Part shown: positions 1 to 8,434 of the stretch, piece by piece
Numbering within the stretch: the stretch's first letter is position 1
Layout of the letters: the number at the start of each line of letters is the position of its first letter
NCBI GenBank assembly: GCA_947174225.1
Contig: CAMWIF010000027.1
Location: 1-12,942 of the forward strand
Origin: an uncultured Porphyromonadaceae bacterium
GTDB lineage: Bacteria; Bacteroidota; Bacteroidia; Bacteroidales; Muribaculaceae
Direction: 5' to 3'
Length of the DNA stretch: 12,942 nt
Program-made: the position numbers and the translations under genes
Notes under the pieces: model-generated
Database searches by the model: none
What the model saw: only the letters and a program-made list of their open reading frames with translations
Told to the model about the DNA's origin: nothing

Positions 1-352
1 CGTAATAGACCGAAGAAAATTTCACAATAAATAAATTTGATTACTCACTTATTAATTTGTTTGTATTTTAAGTTTGGTCACCTAAAAATTACAAACTTGT
101 TCGGACCGGTCAAAATTTGGCTGCTCCTTTTTAGTTCCCTTTTTCAGATACATTCACAGAAACACTATCAAAAATAACTGTATCCAGAAGCTAAACATTT
201 GTAATAATTTAACATATATTAATAATTGGAAGGGGTAATTTATATGATTATTCCTACGTTTATAAATTATACCTTATCAAATATTATAAATTATACTTTA
301 TCGTGTATAAGGTAGTTTTTAAATGCCAAGCAATTAATAATCACATTAAATT
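1..352. other. A+T-rich intergenic leader before the secreted LRR protein gene
   Basis: No convincing gene lies here. The first 30 bases stay open in two plus-strand frames, each closed by TAA (about 30-33), so the tail of an upstream gene could end here, but this is too short to judge. Two matches to the Bacteroidetes -7 element TAnnTTTG occur (TAAATTTG at 32-39 and TAAGTTTG at 69-76), neither with a TTTG at the usual distance upstream, so the promoter of the downstream gene is not settled. The stretch 261-313 carries a direct repeat and an inverted partial copy, described separately. Base composition is much richer in A+T than the efflux operon. Confidence 0.6.
261..313. repeat. 18-bp direct repeat with inverted partial copy
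   Basis: TATAAATTATACCTTATC at 261-278 is repeated at 285-302 with a single C-to-T difference, giving a 24-bp offset. ATAAGGTA at 306-313 is the exact reverse complement of TACCTTAT (269-276) in the first copy. The cluster ends 39 bases before the start codon at 353. It could be a regulator-binding region or a 5'-UTR hairpin (269-276 pairing with 306-313), but very low sequence complexity means chance or slippage is also possible. Confidence 0.55.
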
Positions 353-3300
353 ATGAAACGACTACTACTATTGTTTACGTGGAGTCTACTGTTGGCACTT
401 GGTATCAGTGCTAACAGCAACAATGACTCATCAATGCTCTTCACCCAGTGGGAGGAGGGAGAGAGCTATGCGAACGATTTTGACACTGAGATTCCCATGG
501 TTTCCTTATCAAAACTAACGTGTGCCACTCGCGGCATAATGCGCGAAAATCCCGATAGTTATTTTGCCGGCCCAAACTCAGTTTATGCTATACTTGAGTG
601 TAATTATGGTGGCACGTGTTATATCGGTTTGGGATTATATAAAGAGAATAGTTTATTAGGGATAATTAAGAGAAGAACAGTAAATTTGTCTTCTGCTCAA
701 CAAACAACACTAGAATTCCCATTAGATATTAATCCTGATATTCCGCAAGGAGAGTATCAAGCAAAATGTGTGTATAAGACAGAGGAAAGTGAAGAATGGA
801 CCGAGGTAGATGAAGCGAATGAAAAATATATTACGCTAAAAATCACAGATACGCACCTGGTTATACACCAAGTTCCGGAAAACTATGATGACTCTAATAC
901 AGTAGAATATGGTGTTCACACCATTGATGGAATCACGTATCGTCTTTACGGAAATAAGACTTCGGATAATGTCCGGTATTGCGCAGATGTAATTCCATTT
1001 AAAGAGACCGGATATTATGCCGGCGACATATATATCCCTGATTTCGCAATCTATAATGACACAAAATTTGAAGTAAAAAAATGTCTGGGTTTTTTATCTT
1101 GTCCGGAATTGACCTCACTCTCGACTCCGGAGGCTTGGTGGGGTGGTATTGGGAATTGTCCTAAGTTGAAGAAAATTGAATTTCGTGAGGGAGTTACGAG
1201 GTGCAATGAAATATTCAAATGTCCAGAACTGGAGACAATAGTCTATCCCTCGTCATGCAATTGGCTTTATCCACCGACCAGGTGTGAAAAGCTATCATCG
1301 ATAACGGTTAACAATAGCCATCCCCTAACAATAAAAGCATGCTATCATATTAATATCAATGAGTTACCATCTCTGACAGATATATATTTCACCGGAGAAT
1401 TTCCTCCGATAATTGATATGCTTGGAGAAGAGATAAATACGGAGGCTAAGGTGCACATACCCTCTGGGACACTGGAAACCTATTTACGCACTGATTGGGC
1501 AGAATGGACTCTTGTGGAAGATGGTCCAGAAATACCCGTAAATGTAAAACTCGATTATTGTGGCAATGATGCGTATATTCCATATGGAAAACTGCTCCCA
1601 TATATTGGAAATGATGTTGAAATAGCAATGAAACTCCCTGCTTCACAGCTAAAGGCATATGCAAACTGCAAAATCACGGCAATCGAATATTACAATAACG
1701 AAATGACCGAAGATGGCTATACCCATGAACCCTGTTATCATCACCAGATGGAATATGTCTTCTTAACATCACGTGGAAAAGATTATGAAATAAAGCAAGA
1801 GATAAAACCAATTCCGGGTGCATGGATGCGTATTGATTTACCTGAACCGTATATCATTACTGATAATGATATTTTTGTTGGTGTAGGCAGACACGACATA
1901 ATTGGTATGAGTTATGCGAATTATGATGTCGTTAATAACGATTCATTCCAGTGTAGAACAATGGGAAGTGTTCAGTATCCGGATGAAGACGCAGCAATTG
2001 TAGGTACATGGTATCCTATGGGTGGAGATAATCATCCATTCCCTATACGTGTGATTGTGGAAGGAGAGCATCTGCCGACTGATGTGGTTATTGCAAGTAT
2101 TGAGACAGTGAATACAGATGGTGCAAATACCAACCGTGTTTCTGCTCGTTCCTCATCCGGCTCTTATACCAAGGATAAATTACCCGATTCAAAATTCTTT
2201 GTAGCCGACTATCACAGTCCATACGACAAGAATATGACAACAAATCCTATAGCCAAAACTAAAGGAAAAGAATCGGAAACACAGACACAGTTAAAGGTAA
2301 AGGTACGTAATCGGTCGCCAAGACCTGTACGTAATGTGACGCTAAACTGGGAGATAGATGGCACACCACAAAATCCTGTTGAAATCAGTACCCATCTGCT
2401 GACCAACCATGAGGATGTAGTGTACGTGGATATACCGTCGGAAATATCCGGGCACACACATAACGCAATATTTAATGTGACTGATATTGACGGCGAAGCT
2501 GACGAAATACCTGAAAATAGCACAGCGTCAACTATCTTCGGTACATCAAGCAGTATGACATTCCCACGAAAATATGTGATGGAAGAGGCGACAGGCACAT
2601 GGTGTCAGTGGTGTCCGCGAGGGATGGCTACCATCGAGTATATGAAGCAACAATATCCTGATAACTTCATCCCTATTGCCATTCATTACGGAGACGATAT
2701 GGATCCTATTGATGAGTCATATGAGGCATTTTCTTCTCAAGTATCCGGCTATCCGGCAGCATTGCTTAACCGCCAATCTTGGATCGACGTAAGTCCCTTT
2801 GAATTAGGTGAGGAAAAGGATCTTGCCCAAGCGATGATTAAGGCTTATGCCACATTTACCGATGCAGGTGAGATAGAGGTGGCTACCGAGACTATATTTG
2901 GCTTCAGTGAAAGAGGCAACGGAGGGTACCGTATCGCCTACGTGTTGCTTGAAAACAATGTCGGACCCTATTATCAGATAAATGCCTATTCGGACCCGGA
3001 GGTTACTGACGATACTGACGAATTGATGAATTGGTGGATTCATCAGGATCGACGTGTGAAAATGAGGTTTAACCACGTGGCTCGGTCAATTCATGACTAT
3101 TATGGCATTGAGAATCAGTTACCCTCCACATTTACCGAGGGAGAAACCCTTGTATCTATGTTTACTTTCCCACTGCCTGAAAACGTACAGGACGCGGAAA
3201 ATCTTTATGTGGTCACACTCCTTATCGACGAAACCACAGGCGAGATACTTAATGCCGACGAGACCGACATATCAGGTACAGCTCCGGCAGGGATCGAGGA

Positions 3301-3436
3301 GATTATGACCGATAATGACGCGATGTTTGACATCTATAATCTTTCCGGCATCCGGGTACGCAGTGGCGTTCAGTCGGTCGAAGGTCTGCCGTCAGGCATC
3401 TATATCATCAACGGCCGTAAAGTTAGAATAAGATAA
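353..3436 (+). CDS. Secreted multidomain protein: BspA-type LRRs, Omp28-like CxxC domain, sorting-tail-like C-terminus
   Basis: A 1027-residue exported protein. Residues 1-20 form a signal peptide (KR then a leucine-rich core, cleavage likely after ISA). About 195-390 is a BspA-type leucine-rich-repeat region: Cys-Pro-x-Leu units begin at C250, C269 and C290, with related units at C311 and L338, and VHIPSGTLETYL is a typical end of such regions. About 392-580 is an unrecognised, probably beta-rich segment. About 640-735 looks like an Ig/CARDB-type beta-sandwich. From about 738 a thioredoxin-like domain carries C751-Q-W-C754 in the context EATGTWCQWCPRG, as in Omp28-related outer-membrane proteins of Bacteroidetes. 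The last ~40 residues (FDIYNLSGIRVRSG ... GLPSGIYIINGRKV) resemble a type IX-style sorting tail, suggesting surface or outer-membrane delivery. The LRR half is visibly more A+T-rich than the CxxC half. LRRs suggest ligand or host binding, and the CxxC suggests thiol chemistry; neither is proven. Domain assignments come from reading the sequence, and the overall function is unknown. Confidence 0.85.
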   Translation: MKRLLLLFTWSLLLALGISANSNNDSSMLFTQWEEGESYANDFDTEIPMVSLSKLTCATRGIMRENPDSYFAGPNSVYAILECNYGGTCYIGLGLYKENSLLGIIKRRTVNLSSAQQTTLEFPLDINPDIPQGEYQAKCVYKTEESEEWTEVDEANEKYITLKITDTHLVIHQVPENYDDSNTVEYGVHTIDGITYRLYGNKTSDNVRYCADVIPFKETGYYAGDIYIPDFAIYNDTKFEVKKCLGFLSCPELTSLSTPEAWWGGIGNCPKLKKIEFREGVTRCNEIFKCPELETIVYPSSCNWLYPPTRCEKLSSITVNNSHPLTIKACYHININELPSLTDIYFTGEFPPIIDMLGEEINTEAKVHIPSGTLETYLRTDWAEWTLVEDGPEIPVNVKLDYCGNDAYIPYGKLLPYIGNDVEIAMKLPASQLKAYANCKITAIEYYNNEMTEDGYTHEPCYHHQMEYVFLTSRGKDYEIKQEIKPIPGAWMRIDLPEPYIITDNDIFVGVGRHDIIGMSYANYDVVNNDSFQCRTMGSVQYPDEDAAIVGTWYPMGGDNHPFPIRVIVEGEHLPTDVVIASIETVNTDGANTNRVSARSSSGSYTKDKLPDSKFFVADYHSPYDKNMTTNPIAKTKGKESETQTQLKVKVRNRSPRPVRNVTLNWEIDGTPQNPVEISTHLLTNHEDVVYVDIPSEISGHTHNAIFNVTDIDGEADEIPENSTASTIFGTSSSMTFPRKYVMEEATGTWCQWCPRGMATIEYMKQQYPDNFIPIAIHYGDDMDPIDESYEAFSSQVSGYPAALLNRQSWIDVSPFELGEEKDLAQAMIKAYATFTDAGEIEVATETIFGFSERGNGGYRIAYVLLENNVGPYYQINAYSDPEVTDDTDELMNWWIHQDRRVKMRFNHVARSIHDYYGIENQLPSTFTEGETLVSMFTFPLPENVQDAENLYVVTLLIDETTGEILNADETDISGTAPAGIEEIMTDNDAMFDIYNLSGIRVRSGVQSVEGLPSGIYIINGRKVRIR

Positions 3437-3452
3437 TCTTTTGTCTAAGTAT

Positions 3453-3469
3453 ATCCCGACATTCGGGAT
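3453..3469 (+). terminator. Small hairpin after the LRR protein gene
   Basis: ATCCCGA (3453-3459) and TCGGGAT (3463-3469) form a 7-bp stem with a 3-base loop, 16 bases past the stop codon and just ahead of a larger hairpin. It is probably part of a tandem termination or mRNA 3'-end structure. Confidence 0.45.
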
Positions 3470-3474
3470 GTCAT

Positions 3475-3514
3475 TTTAGCCGATGTAATCACAAGATTGC
3501 ATCGGCTAAATTTT
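3475..3514 (+). terminator. Intrinsic terminator of the LRR protein gene
   Basis: TTTAGCCGATG (3475-3485) pairs perfectly with CATCGGCTAAA (3500-3510). A T.G wobble and a further four pairs (AATC/GATT) give a 16-bp stem with loop ACAA at 3491-3494. The stem is followed by TTTT at 3511-3514 and preceded by TTTT, so it could act in both directions. It isolates the upstream gene from the efflux operon. Confidence 0.75.
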
Positions 3515-3669
3515 GCTAATATAGGAGATATTTGATAAATATGGAGACAATATTATTGGATGTAGGGCTTAAGGTAACGGAAATAAGGTTAGGATACATT
3601 CAAATTAATTAGATTTTTTGATGCCGGTGGGAAAACTGGAATTGGGTATTTAGTTTTTCCAAACCCTAC

Positions 3670-3701
3670 AAAAATTGGTCAATTTTTCGCTTTATTGGTC
3701 A
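3670..3701. promoter_or_regulatory. Putative operator: 18-bp palindrome and spaced direct repeat
   Basis: AAAAATTG-GT-CAATTTTT (3670-3687) is a perfect inverted repeat with 8-bp arms and a 2-base centre. ATTGGTCA occurs at 3674-3681, overlapping the palindrome, and again at 3694-3701, exactly 20 bp or about two helical turns later. Both lie upstream of the -7 element at 3732, roughly 45-75 bases before the expected transcription start. This spacing suits a dimeric activator or a repressor acting from upstream. No regulator is encoded in the window, so its identity is unknown. The call rests on symmetry and position only. Confidence 0.5.
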
Positions 3702-3731
3702 TAGACCTTAACTTTTCTTACTGAGATTTGT

Positions 3732-3739
3732 TATCTTTG
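3732..3739 (+). promoter_or_regulatory. Bacteroidetes-type -7 element for the RND operon
   Basis: TATCTTTG matches the Bacteroidetes sigma-ABfr -7 consensus TAnnTTTG. At the expected distance upstream (3708-3711) the sequence is TTAA rather than TTTG, so the -33 element is weak, as is common for promoters needing an activator. Predicted transcription would start near 3746, leaving a 5' leader of about 90 bases before the ATG at 3839. Confidence 0.6.
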
Positions 3740-3838
3740 CAATGGTTTTTAGATGATAACCCATTTTATCTTTAGTTTAAAGCAGTGATGCTGAGACTAT
3801 ATTTAACTAAAAAAACGATTCAACTCTAATATATTTTT

Positions 3839-4999
3839 ATGAAAACCAACCAAATCAGTATGCTGGCATTGTTGCTGGCTACGGGAGGAGTTCTACTCCC
3901 CTCTTGCAGTGGTAAAAGCGGTCAGGCACAGCAGCAAGCTATGGCTCCCGATTTAGCCGTAATGACTATCAGCGAGTCTGACGCATCGCTTGAGACAGCT
4001 TTACCAGCCACCCTCGAAGGTATGAATGATGTCGAAATCCGTCCACAAATCACAGGTTTCTTAACTAAAGTCCATGTTGAAGATGGTGAATACGTACATA
4101 AGGGACAAGTGCTTTTCACCATTGACCAGGTTCAGCTCCAGGCTGCCGTCGAACAGGCACAGGCTGCCGTCGCTGTAGCCCAAGCCAATGTCAACACAGC
4201 ACAGACAAATGCCAATAATAATAAAATTCTTCTTGATAAAAATATAATCAGTGCTTCAGCTTATCAGACTTCAGCCGACGCACTCAACGCAGCAAAGGCG
4301 CAGCTTCAGCAGGCACAGGCAGGGTTGACCTCAGCACGTAAGAACCTCTCTTATTCCACCGTCACTGCCCCGGTATCAGGCTTTGTCGGTGCGATTCCTT
4401 ATAAGGAGGGTACTCTGGTAAGTCCTCAGACCTTGCTTACTATGCTTTCCGACAACAGCACCATGCAGGCCGTATTCTCAATCAATGAAAAGATACTCCT
4501 TGAATTTACCGATGGAGGTAAGCGCAAACTTAAAGATGCTCTTGCCGCTATGCCTGAGGTTTCCCTTCGCCTTGCCGACGGTAGCATCTATCCTTATAAA
4601 GGAAAGATTGTGTCTATCTCCGGTGTGATCGATTCCTCTACAGGTAGTGCCCAGTCTAAGGCAGACTTCCCAAATCCCGACGGAATGTTGAGGAGCGGCA
4701 ACACAGGTCAGATTCTTATCCCTACTATTCACAACTCCACTATCCAGATTCCACAGAGCGCAACTTACGAAATTCAGGATATGCGCTTCGTATATGTAGT
4801 GGGCGACTCTGCAAAACTCCACTCCACTCCTATTACCGTGGCTGCTGAAAACGACGGTAAGAACTATATCGTCACTTCCGGTCTGAAACCCGGCGATGTA
4901 ATTGTGACAGAGGGCGTAGGCATCACGGCTAAAGATGGCCTCGTAATCACTCCTAAAACAGGGTCCGCTCCTGCTGCCCCGGCTCAGCCTGCGCAGTAA
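3839..4999 (+). CDS. RND efflux periplasmic adaptor lipoprotein (AcrA/MexA family)
   Basis: A 386-residue membrane-fusion protein that would bridge the inner-membrane pump and the outer-membrane channel. The N-terminus is a lipoprotein signal ending in L20-P-S-C23. The Pro two residues before Cys is not ideal for a lipobox, but the overall form fits lipid anchoring. Residues 60-90 (VEIRPQITGFLTKVHVEDG, then GEYVHKGQVLFTID) are the first half of the lipoyl/barrel-sandwich domain. About 95-170 is an Ala/Gln-rich coiled-coil hairpin, and STVTAPVSGFVGAI begins the second lipoyl half. Beta-barrel and membrane-proximal regions follow, and the C-terminus is a low-complexity Ala/Pro/Gln tail. It is the first gene of the operon, with 42 bases to the pump gene. 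Length and layout are normal for the family. The substrate cannot be read from the sequence. Confidence 0.93.
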   Translation: MKTNQISMLALLLATGGVLLPSCSGKSGQAQQQAMAPDLAVMTISESDASLETALPATLEGMNDVEIRPQITGFLTKVHVEDGEYVHKGQVLFTIDQVQLQAAVEQAQAAVAVAQANVNTAQTNANNNKILLDKNIISASAYQTSADALNAAKAQLQQAQAGLTSARKNLSYSTVTAPVSGFVGAIPYKEGTLVSPQTLLTMLSDNSTMQAVFSINEKILLEFTDGGKRKLKDALAAMPEVSLRLADGSIYPYKGKIVSISGVIDSSTGSAQSKADFPNPDGMLRSGNTGQILIPTIHNSTIQIPQSATYEIQDMRFVYVVGDSAKLHSTPITVAAENDGKNYIVTSGLKPGDVIVTEGVGITAKDGLVITPKTGSAPAAPAQPAQ

Positions 5000-5041
5000 A
5001 CCTTCCACTTTTAACAGGTTTAATACTTGAATTGACAAAAC

Positions 5042-8000
5042 ATGAAACTTGATACTTTTATTAACCGACCGGTGCTCTCTACCGTAATCTCGGTGTTTAT
5101 CGTGATTTTCGGTATCCTCGGTCTGTTCAGTCTGCCTATTGAGCAGTATCCTGACATCGCACCACCAACTGTCAGGGTGTCAACCACCTATACCGGAGCC
5201 AATGCACAGACAGTGCTCAACTCGGTTATCGCTCCTCTTGAAGAGCAGATAAACGGTGCGGAAAATATGGACTACATGGTATCTTCAGCCACCAACAACG
5301 GTTCTGCCTCTATTGAGGTACACTTCAAGCAAGGTATGGACCCCGACATGGCAGCTGTGGATGTTCAGAACCGTGTCGCCAAGGCTGCGTCGTTCCTTCC
5401 CAGTGAGGTCAACCAGGTAGGTGTGATCACCCAGAAGCGTCAGTCGTCAATGCTTATGGTTATCGGTATGTATGATCCGGACGATAAATACTCCACACAG
5501 TTTATCGATAACTATATGGCAATCAATATCCTGCCCCAGATCAAGCGTGTATCCGGTGTAGGTGAGGCCATGGCATTCGGTGCTGATTATTCTATGCGTA
5601 TCTGGCTAAAGCCCGATGTGATGGCACAGTATAAACTGATGCCTTCTGACATTTCCGCTGCACTTGCCGAGCAAAACATCGAAGCCGCTCCGGGTCAGTT
5701 CGGTGAGCAGGGCGACCAGAGCTTCCAGTATGTATTGAAATACAAGGGTCGTCTTTCCGAGCCTTCAGAGTTTGAAGACATCATCCTCCGAGCATCTTCC
5801 GACGGTCAGATTCTTCGTCTGAAAGATGTGGCTGACGTAGAGTTAGGACGACTCACTTATAGCTTCGCCAACCTTAACGACGGACATATCGGTTCGTCGG
5901 CAATCGTGTTCCAGTCAGCCGGTTCAAACGCTACCGCCGTTATTGAGCGAATTGAAAAACTCCTCGACGAGGCACGTAAGGATCTTCCTGCCGGTATGGT
6001 ACTTATGACCACCATGAGTGTCAACGACTTCCTCTTCGCTTCAATCCATGAGGTTGTCAAGACTCTTATCGAGGCGTTTATCCTTGTGTTCCTTGTGGTG
6101 TTTATCTTCCTCCAGGACTTCCGCTCTACCCTTATTCCTATGATTGCCATTCCGGTGGCACTTATCGGTACGTTCTTCCTCCTCTACATCTTCGGATTTA
6201 CGCTCAACTTGCTTACCCTCTCCGCACTTGTGCTTGCGATTGCGATTGTGGTCGATGATGCCATAGTGGTGGTGGAGGCGGTCCATGCAAAACTCGACCA
6301 AGGCTATAAGTCACCACGAAAAGCCTCAATCGACGCTATGAATGAGATCGCCGGAGCACTTATCTCCATCACCCTTGTGATGATGCTTGTGTTCATCCCC
6401 GTTTCATTCCTCGGCGGCACGTCAGGTATCTTCTACCGCCAGTTCGGTCTGACAATGGCAATGTCCATCGGTCTTTCCGCTATCAACGCGCTTACCCTCT
6501 CCCCTGCCCTCTGTGCGCTCTTCTTGAAGGGACATGAGGATAAGCCGCTCAAGGAGCGTATGGGTGAGGCTTACGGTGAGGCTGCCAAGACAATGGCACA
6601 GTCTTACAAGAAGCGTTTCACCTTCCCTCCTCTCATCACAGTGATTTTCCTTATCGCTGCCATCGTATTCCTCGTGCTCGGATGGTATACATTTGAGAAC
6701 GTAGCTCTGAGCTGCATAGCTGTCATCGTTGCTGTTCTTGCAATTATCGGCGTGTTTACCCAGTCGTTTATCGATGCCTTCAATAACTCTTTCGCCAAGC
6801 TTCTCAACGTTTACCAGAAAGGTGTAAGATGGTTTACGGGTCATAAGCTCATAGGCTTCGGTGTCGTAGCAGCCTCAATCGGTATCCTTGTGTGGCTTAT
6901 GGCTATTACTCCGACTGCCCTCGTGCCAACTGAAGACACCGGCACAATTATGGGTGCCGTAACGATGCCTCCCGCCACATCTCAGGAGCGTACTCAGGCT
7001 GTAATGAACCAAGTGGACAGCATCATTGGTTCAATACCGGCTGTCTCAAGCCGTACCGCCATCACCGGCTATAGTTTCGTCGGTGGTCAGGGCAATACCT
7101 ACGGTTCATTCATCATTAAGCTTAAGCCTTGGGATCAGCGTAACGAAAACACGGAGAGCGCAAGTGCAATCCTCGGTCAGCTGTTTATGAAGACGTCAAT
7201 AGTGAAGGATGGCCGAATAATGTTCTTCCAACCTCCTATGATTACCGGTTATTCAGCTACCAACGGTTTTGAGATTAAACTTCAGGATAAGACCGGCGGT
7301 AGCCTCGACAAATTCTTCGAGGTTTATCAGAAGTTTATCGGCGCACTCAACGCCGACCCGAACATCCAGATGGCTTACTCAAACTTCAACCCCACTTTCC
7401 CGCAATATATGGTTGAACTTGATGTGGCGAAAATCAAGCAGGCAGGTCTTACTCAGAATGCTATCCTTTCTGCACTCCAGGGCTACTATGGCGGCATGTA
7501 TATCTCCAACTTCAATAGCTTCGGTAAGCTCTACCGCGTCATGATGCAGGCTGAGCCTGATGCACGTGTTTCTCCCGAGACACTCAAGCAGATCAAGGTG
7601 CGCAACGGTGTTGAGATGGCTCCCATCGACAACTTCGTCAAGCTGACCCGTGTATATGGTCCTGACATGATTGACCGCTTCAATATGTTTACGGCTATCT
7701 CCGTCACCGGTACTCCCGCCCCGGGCGTATCTTCAGGTCAAGCCATTGCAACTATTGAGAAGATTGCAGCTGCCACACTTCCCTCGGGCTATGGTTATGA
7801 GTTTGCAGGTATGACACGTGAGGAGGCTTCCGGCTCAAGCGGCTCCACAGGCTATGTATTCATCCTTGTGCTCCTCTTCGTCTACCTTATCCTCTCAGCA
7901 CAGTATGAGAGCTACATTCTTCCGTGGGCGGTTATCCTTTCAGTGCCGTTCGGTCTGATGGGTGCCTTCATCTTTGCACGAATGATGGATATTGCCAACA

Positions 8001-8416
8001 ACATCTATCTCCAGATTGCGCTCATCATGCTCATCGGTCTTCTCTGTAAGAATGCCATCCTTATCGTCGAGTTCGCTCTCGACCGCCGAAAGACAGGTAT
8101 GAGCATTCTGAAATCAGCCATCCATGGTGCCCGCGCACGTCTCCGCCCGATTCTTATGACATCTCTGGCTATGATTATCGGTCTTCTCCCGATGATGTTC
8201 GCCCACGGTGCCGGACGCAACGGTAACCAGGCGCTCGGTTCGGGTGCGATCGGTGGTATGTTGATCGGTATGATCTTCCAGGTGCTTATCGTTCCTGCCC
8301 TGTTCGTTGCATTCCAGGCTCTTCAGGAGAGACTTTCTCCTCCTAAGTGGAAAGACACCGACAACACCGGAATCTCGTCAGAGCTTGACCAGTATGTGCC
8401 CACCACTCATGAGTAA
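5042..8416 (+). CDS. RND efflux pump, inner-membrane permease (AcrB/MexB, HAE1 type)
   Basis: An 1124-residue proton-driven transporter taking substrates from the periplasm or inner membrane into the tripartite channel. The start MKLDTFINRPVLSTVI matches the family, with TM1 at about 11-30 followed by LPIEQYPDIAPP. The proton-relay acids are present as D405-D406 in AIVVDDAIVVVEAV (TM4), and the partnering lysine is K1003 in LLCKNAILIVEFA (TM10). TM8 and the following loop are at about 938-980. It is about 75 residues longer than AcrB. Much of the excess lies between TM6 and the amphipathic helix before TM7, where residues 531-549 and 553-572 form two additional hydrophobic, membrane-span-like segments. 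There are 42 bases to the adaptor gene and 18 to the outer-membrane factor gene. HAE1 membership suggests amphiphilic drugs, bile salts or detergents as substrates, but none can be assigned. Confidence 0.95.
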   Translation: MKLDTFINRPVLSTVISVFIVIFGILGLFSLPIEQYPDIAPPTVRVSTTYTGANAQTVLNSVIAPLEEQINGAENMDYMVSSATNNGSASIEVHFKQGMDPDMAAVDVQNRVAKAASFLPSEVNQVGVITQKRQSSMLMVIGMYDPDDKYSTQFIDNYMAINILPQIKRVSGVGEAMAFGADYSMRIWLKPDVMAQYKLMPSDISAALAEQNIEAAPGQFGEQGDQSFQYVLKYKGRLSEPSEFEDIILRASSDGQILRLKDVADVELGRLTYSFANLNDGHIGSSAIVFQSAGSNATAVIERIEKLLDEARKDLPAGMVLMTTMSVNDFLFASIHEVVKTLIEAFILVFLVVFIFLQDFRSTLIPMIAIPVALIGTFFLLYIFGFTLNLLTLSALVLAIAIVVDDAIVVVEAVHAKLDQGYKSPRKASIDAMNEIAGALISITLVMMLVFIPVSFLGGTSGIFYRQFGLTMAMSIGLSAINALTLSPALCALFLKGHEDKPLKERMGEAYGEAAKTMAQSYKKRFTFPPLITVIFLIAAIVFLVLGWYTFENVALSCIAVIVAVLAIIGVFTQSFIDAFNNSFAKLLNVYQKGVRWFTGHKLIGFGVVAASIGILVWLMAITPTALVPTEDTGTIMGAVTMPPATSQERTQAVMNQVDSIIGSIPAVSSRTAITGYSFVGGQGNTYGSFIIKLKPWDQRNENTESASAILGQLFMKTSIVKDGRIMFFQPPMITGYSATNGFEIKLQDKTGGSLDKFFEVYQKFIGALNADPNIQMAYSNFNPTFPQYMVELDVAKIKQAGLTQNAILSALQGYYGGMYISNFNSFGKLYRVMMQAEPDARVSPETLKQIKVRNGVEMAPIDNFVKLTRVYGPDMIDRFNMFTAISVTGTPAPGVSSGQAIATIEKIAAATLPSGYGYEFAGMTREEASGSSGSTGYVFILVLLFVYLILSAQYESYILPWAVILSVPFGLMGAFIFARMMDIANNIYLQIALIMLIGLLCKNAILIVEFALDRRKTGMSILKSAIHGARARLRPILMTSLAMIIGLLPMMFAHGAGRNGNQALGSGAIGGMLIGMIFQVLIVPALFVAFQALQERLSPPKWKDTDNTGISSELDQYVPTTHE

Positions 8417-8434
8417 TACGCAAATTGAAATTTC

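Larger units (their letters stand above)
3515..3838. other. Regulatory intergenic region ahead of the efflux operon
   Basis: This is the gap between the terminator and the RND adaptor gene. The first part (3515-3660) holds only a 23-codon open frame (3541-3612) with no recognisable product, and an imperfect inverted repeat (GGAAAACT at 3630-3637 against AGTTTTTCC at 3652-3660). The second part holds an operator-like palindrome, a direct repeat and a -7 promoter element, listed separately. No regulator gene is present here. Confidence 0.6.

Noticed and set aside
32..76. TAAATTTG (32-39) and TAAGTTTG (69-76) as promoters of the secreted-protein gene
   Set aside because: Neither has a TTTG 19-21 bases upstream, and both would leave a leader of about 270-310 bases; in A+T-rich DNA such matches are expected by chance.
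3541..3612. 23-codon plus-strand frame starting METILLDVG, preceded by AGGAG
   Set aside because: It is too short, matches no family I recognise, and Shine-Dalgarno-like sequence is weak evidence in Bacteroidetes.
3630..3660. GGAAAACT / AGTTTTTCC inverted repeat
   Set aside because: The arms differ by one base in length and the loop is 14 bases; no gene ends nearby for it to terminate.
4478..5038. 186-codon open frame on the minus strand
   Set aside because: It lies antisense over the end of the adaptor gene, has no recognisable domains, and the plus-strand frame is a clear family member.
6041..6844. Open frames on the minus strand within the pump gene
   Set aside because: Their charged, low-complexity products are what the reverse complement of membrane-span codons gives.
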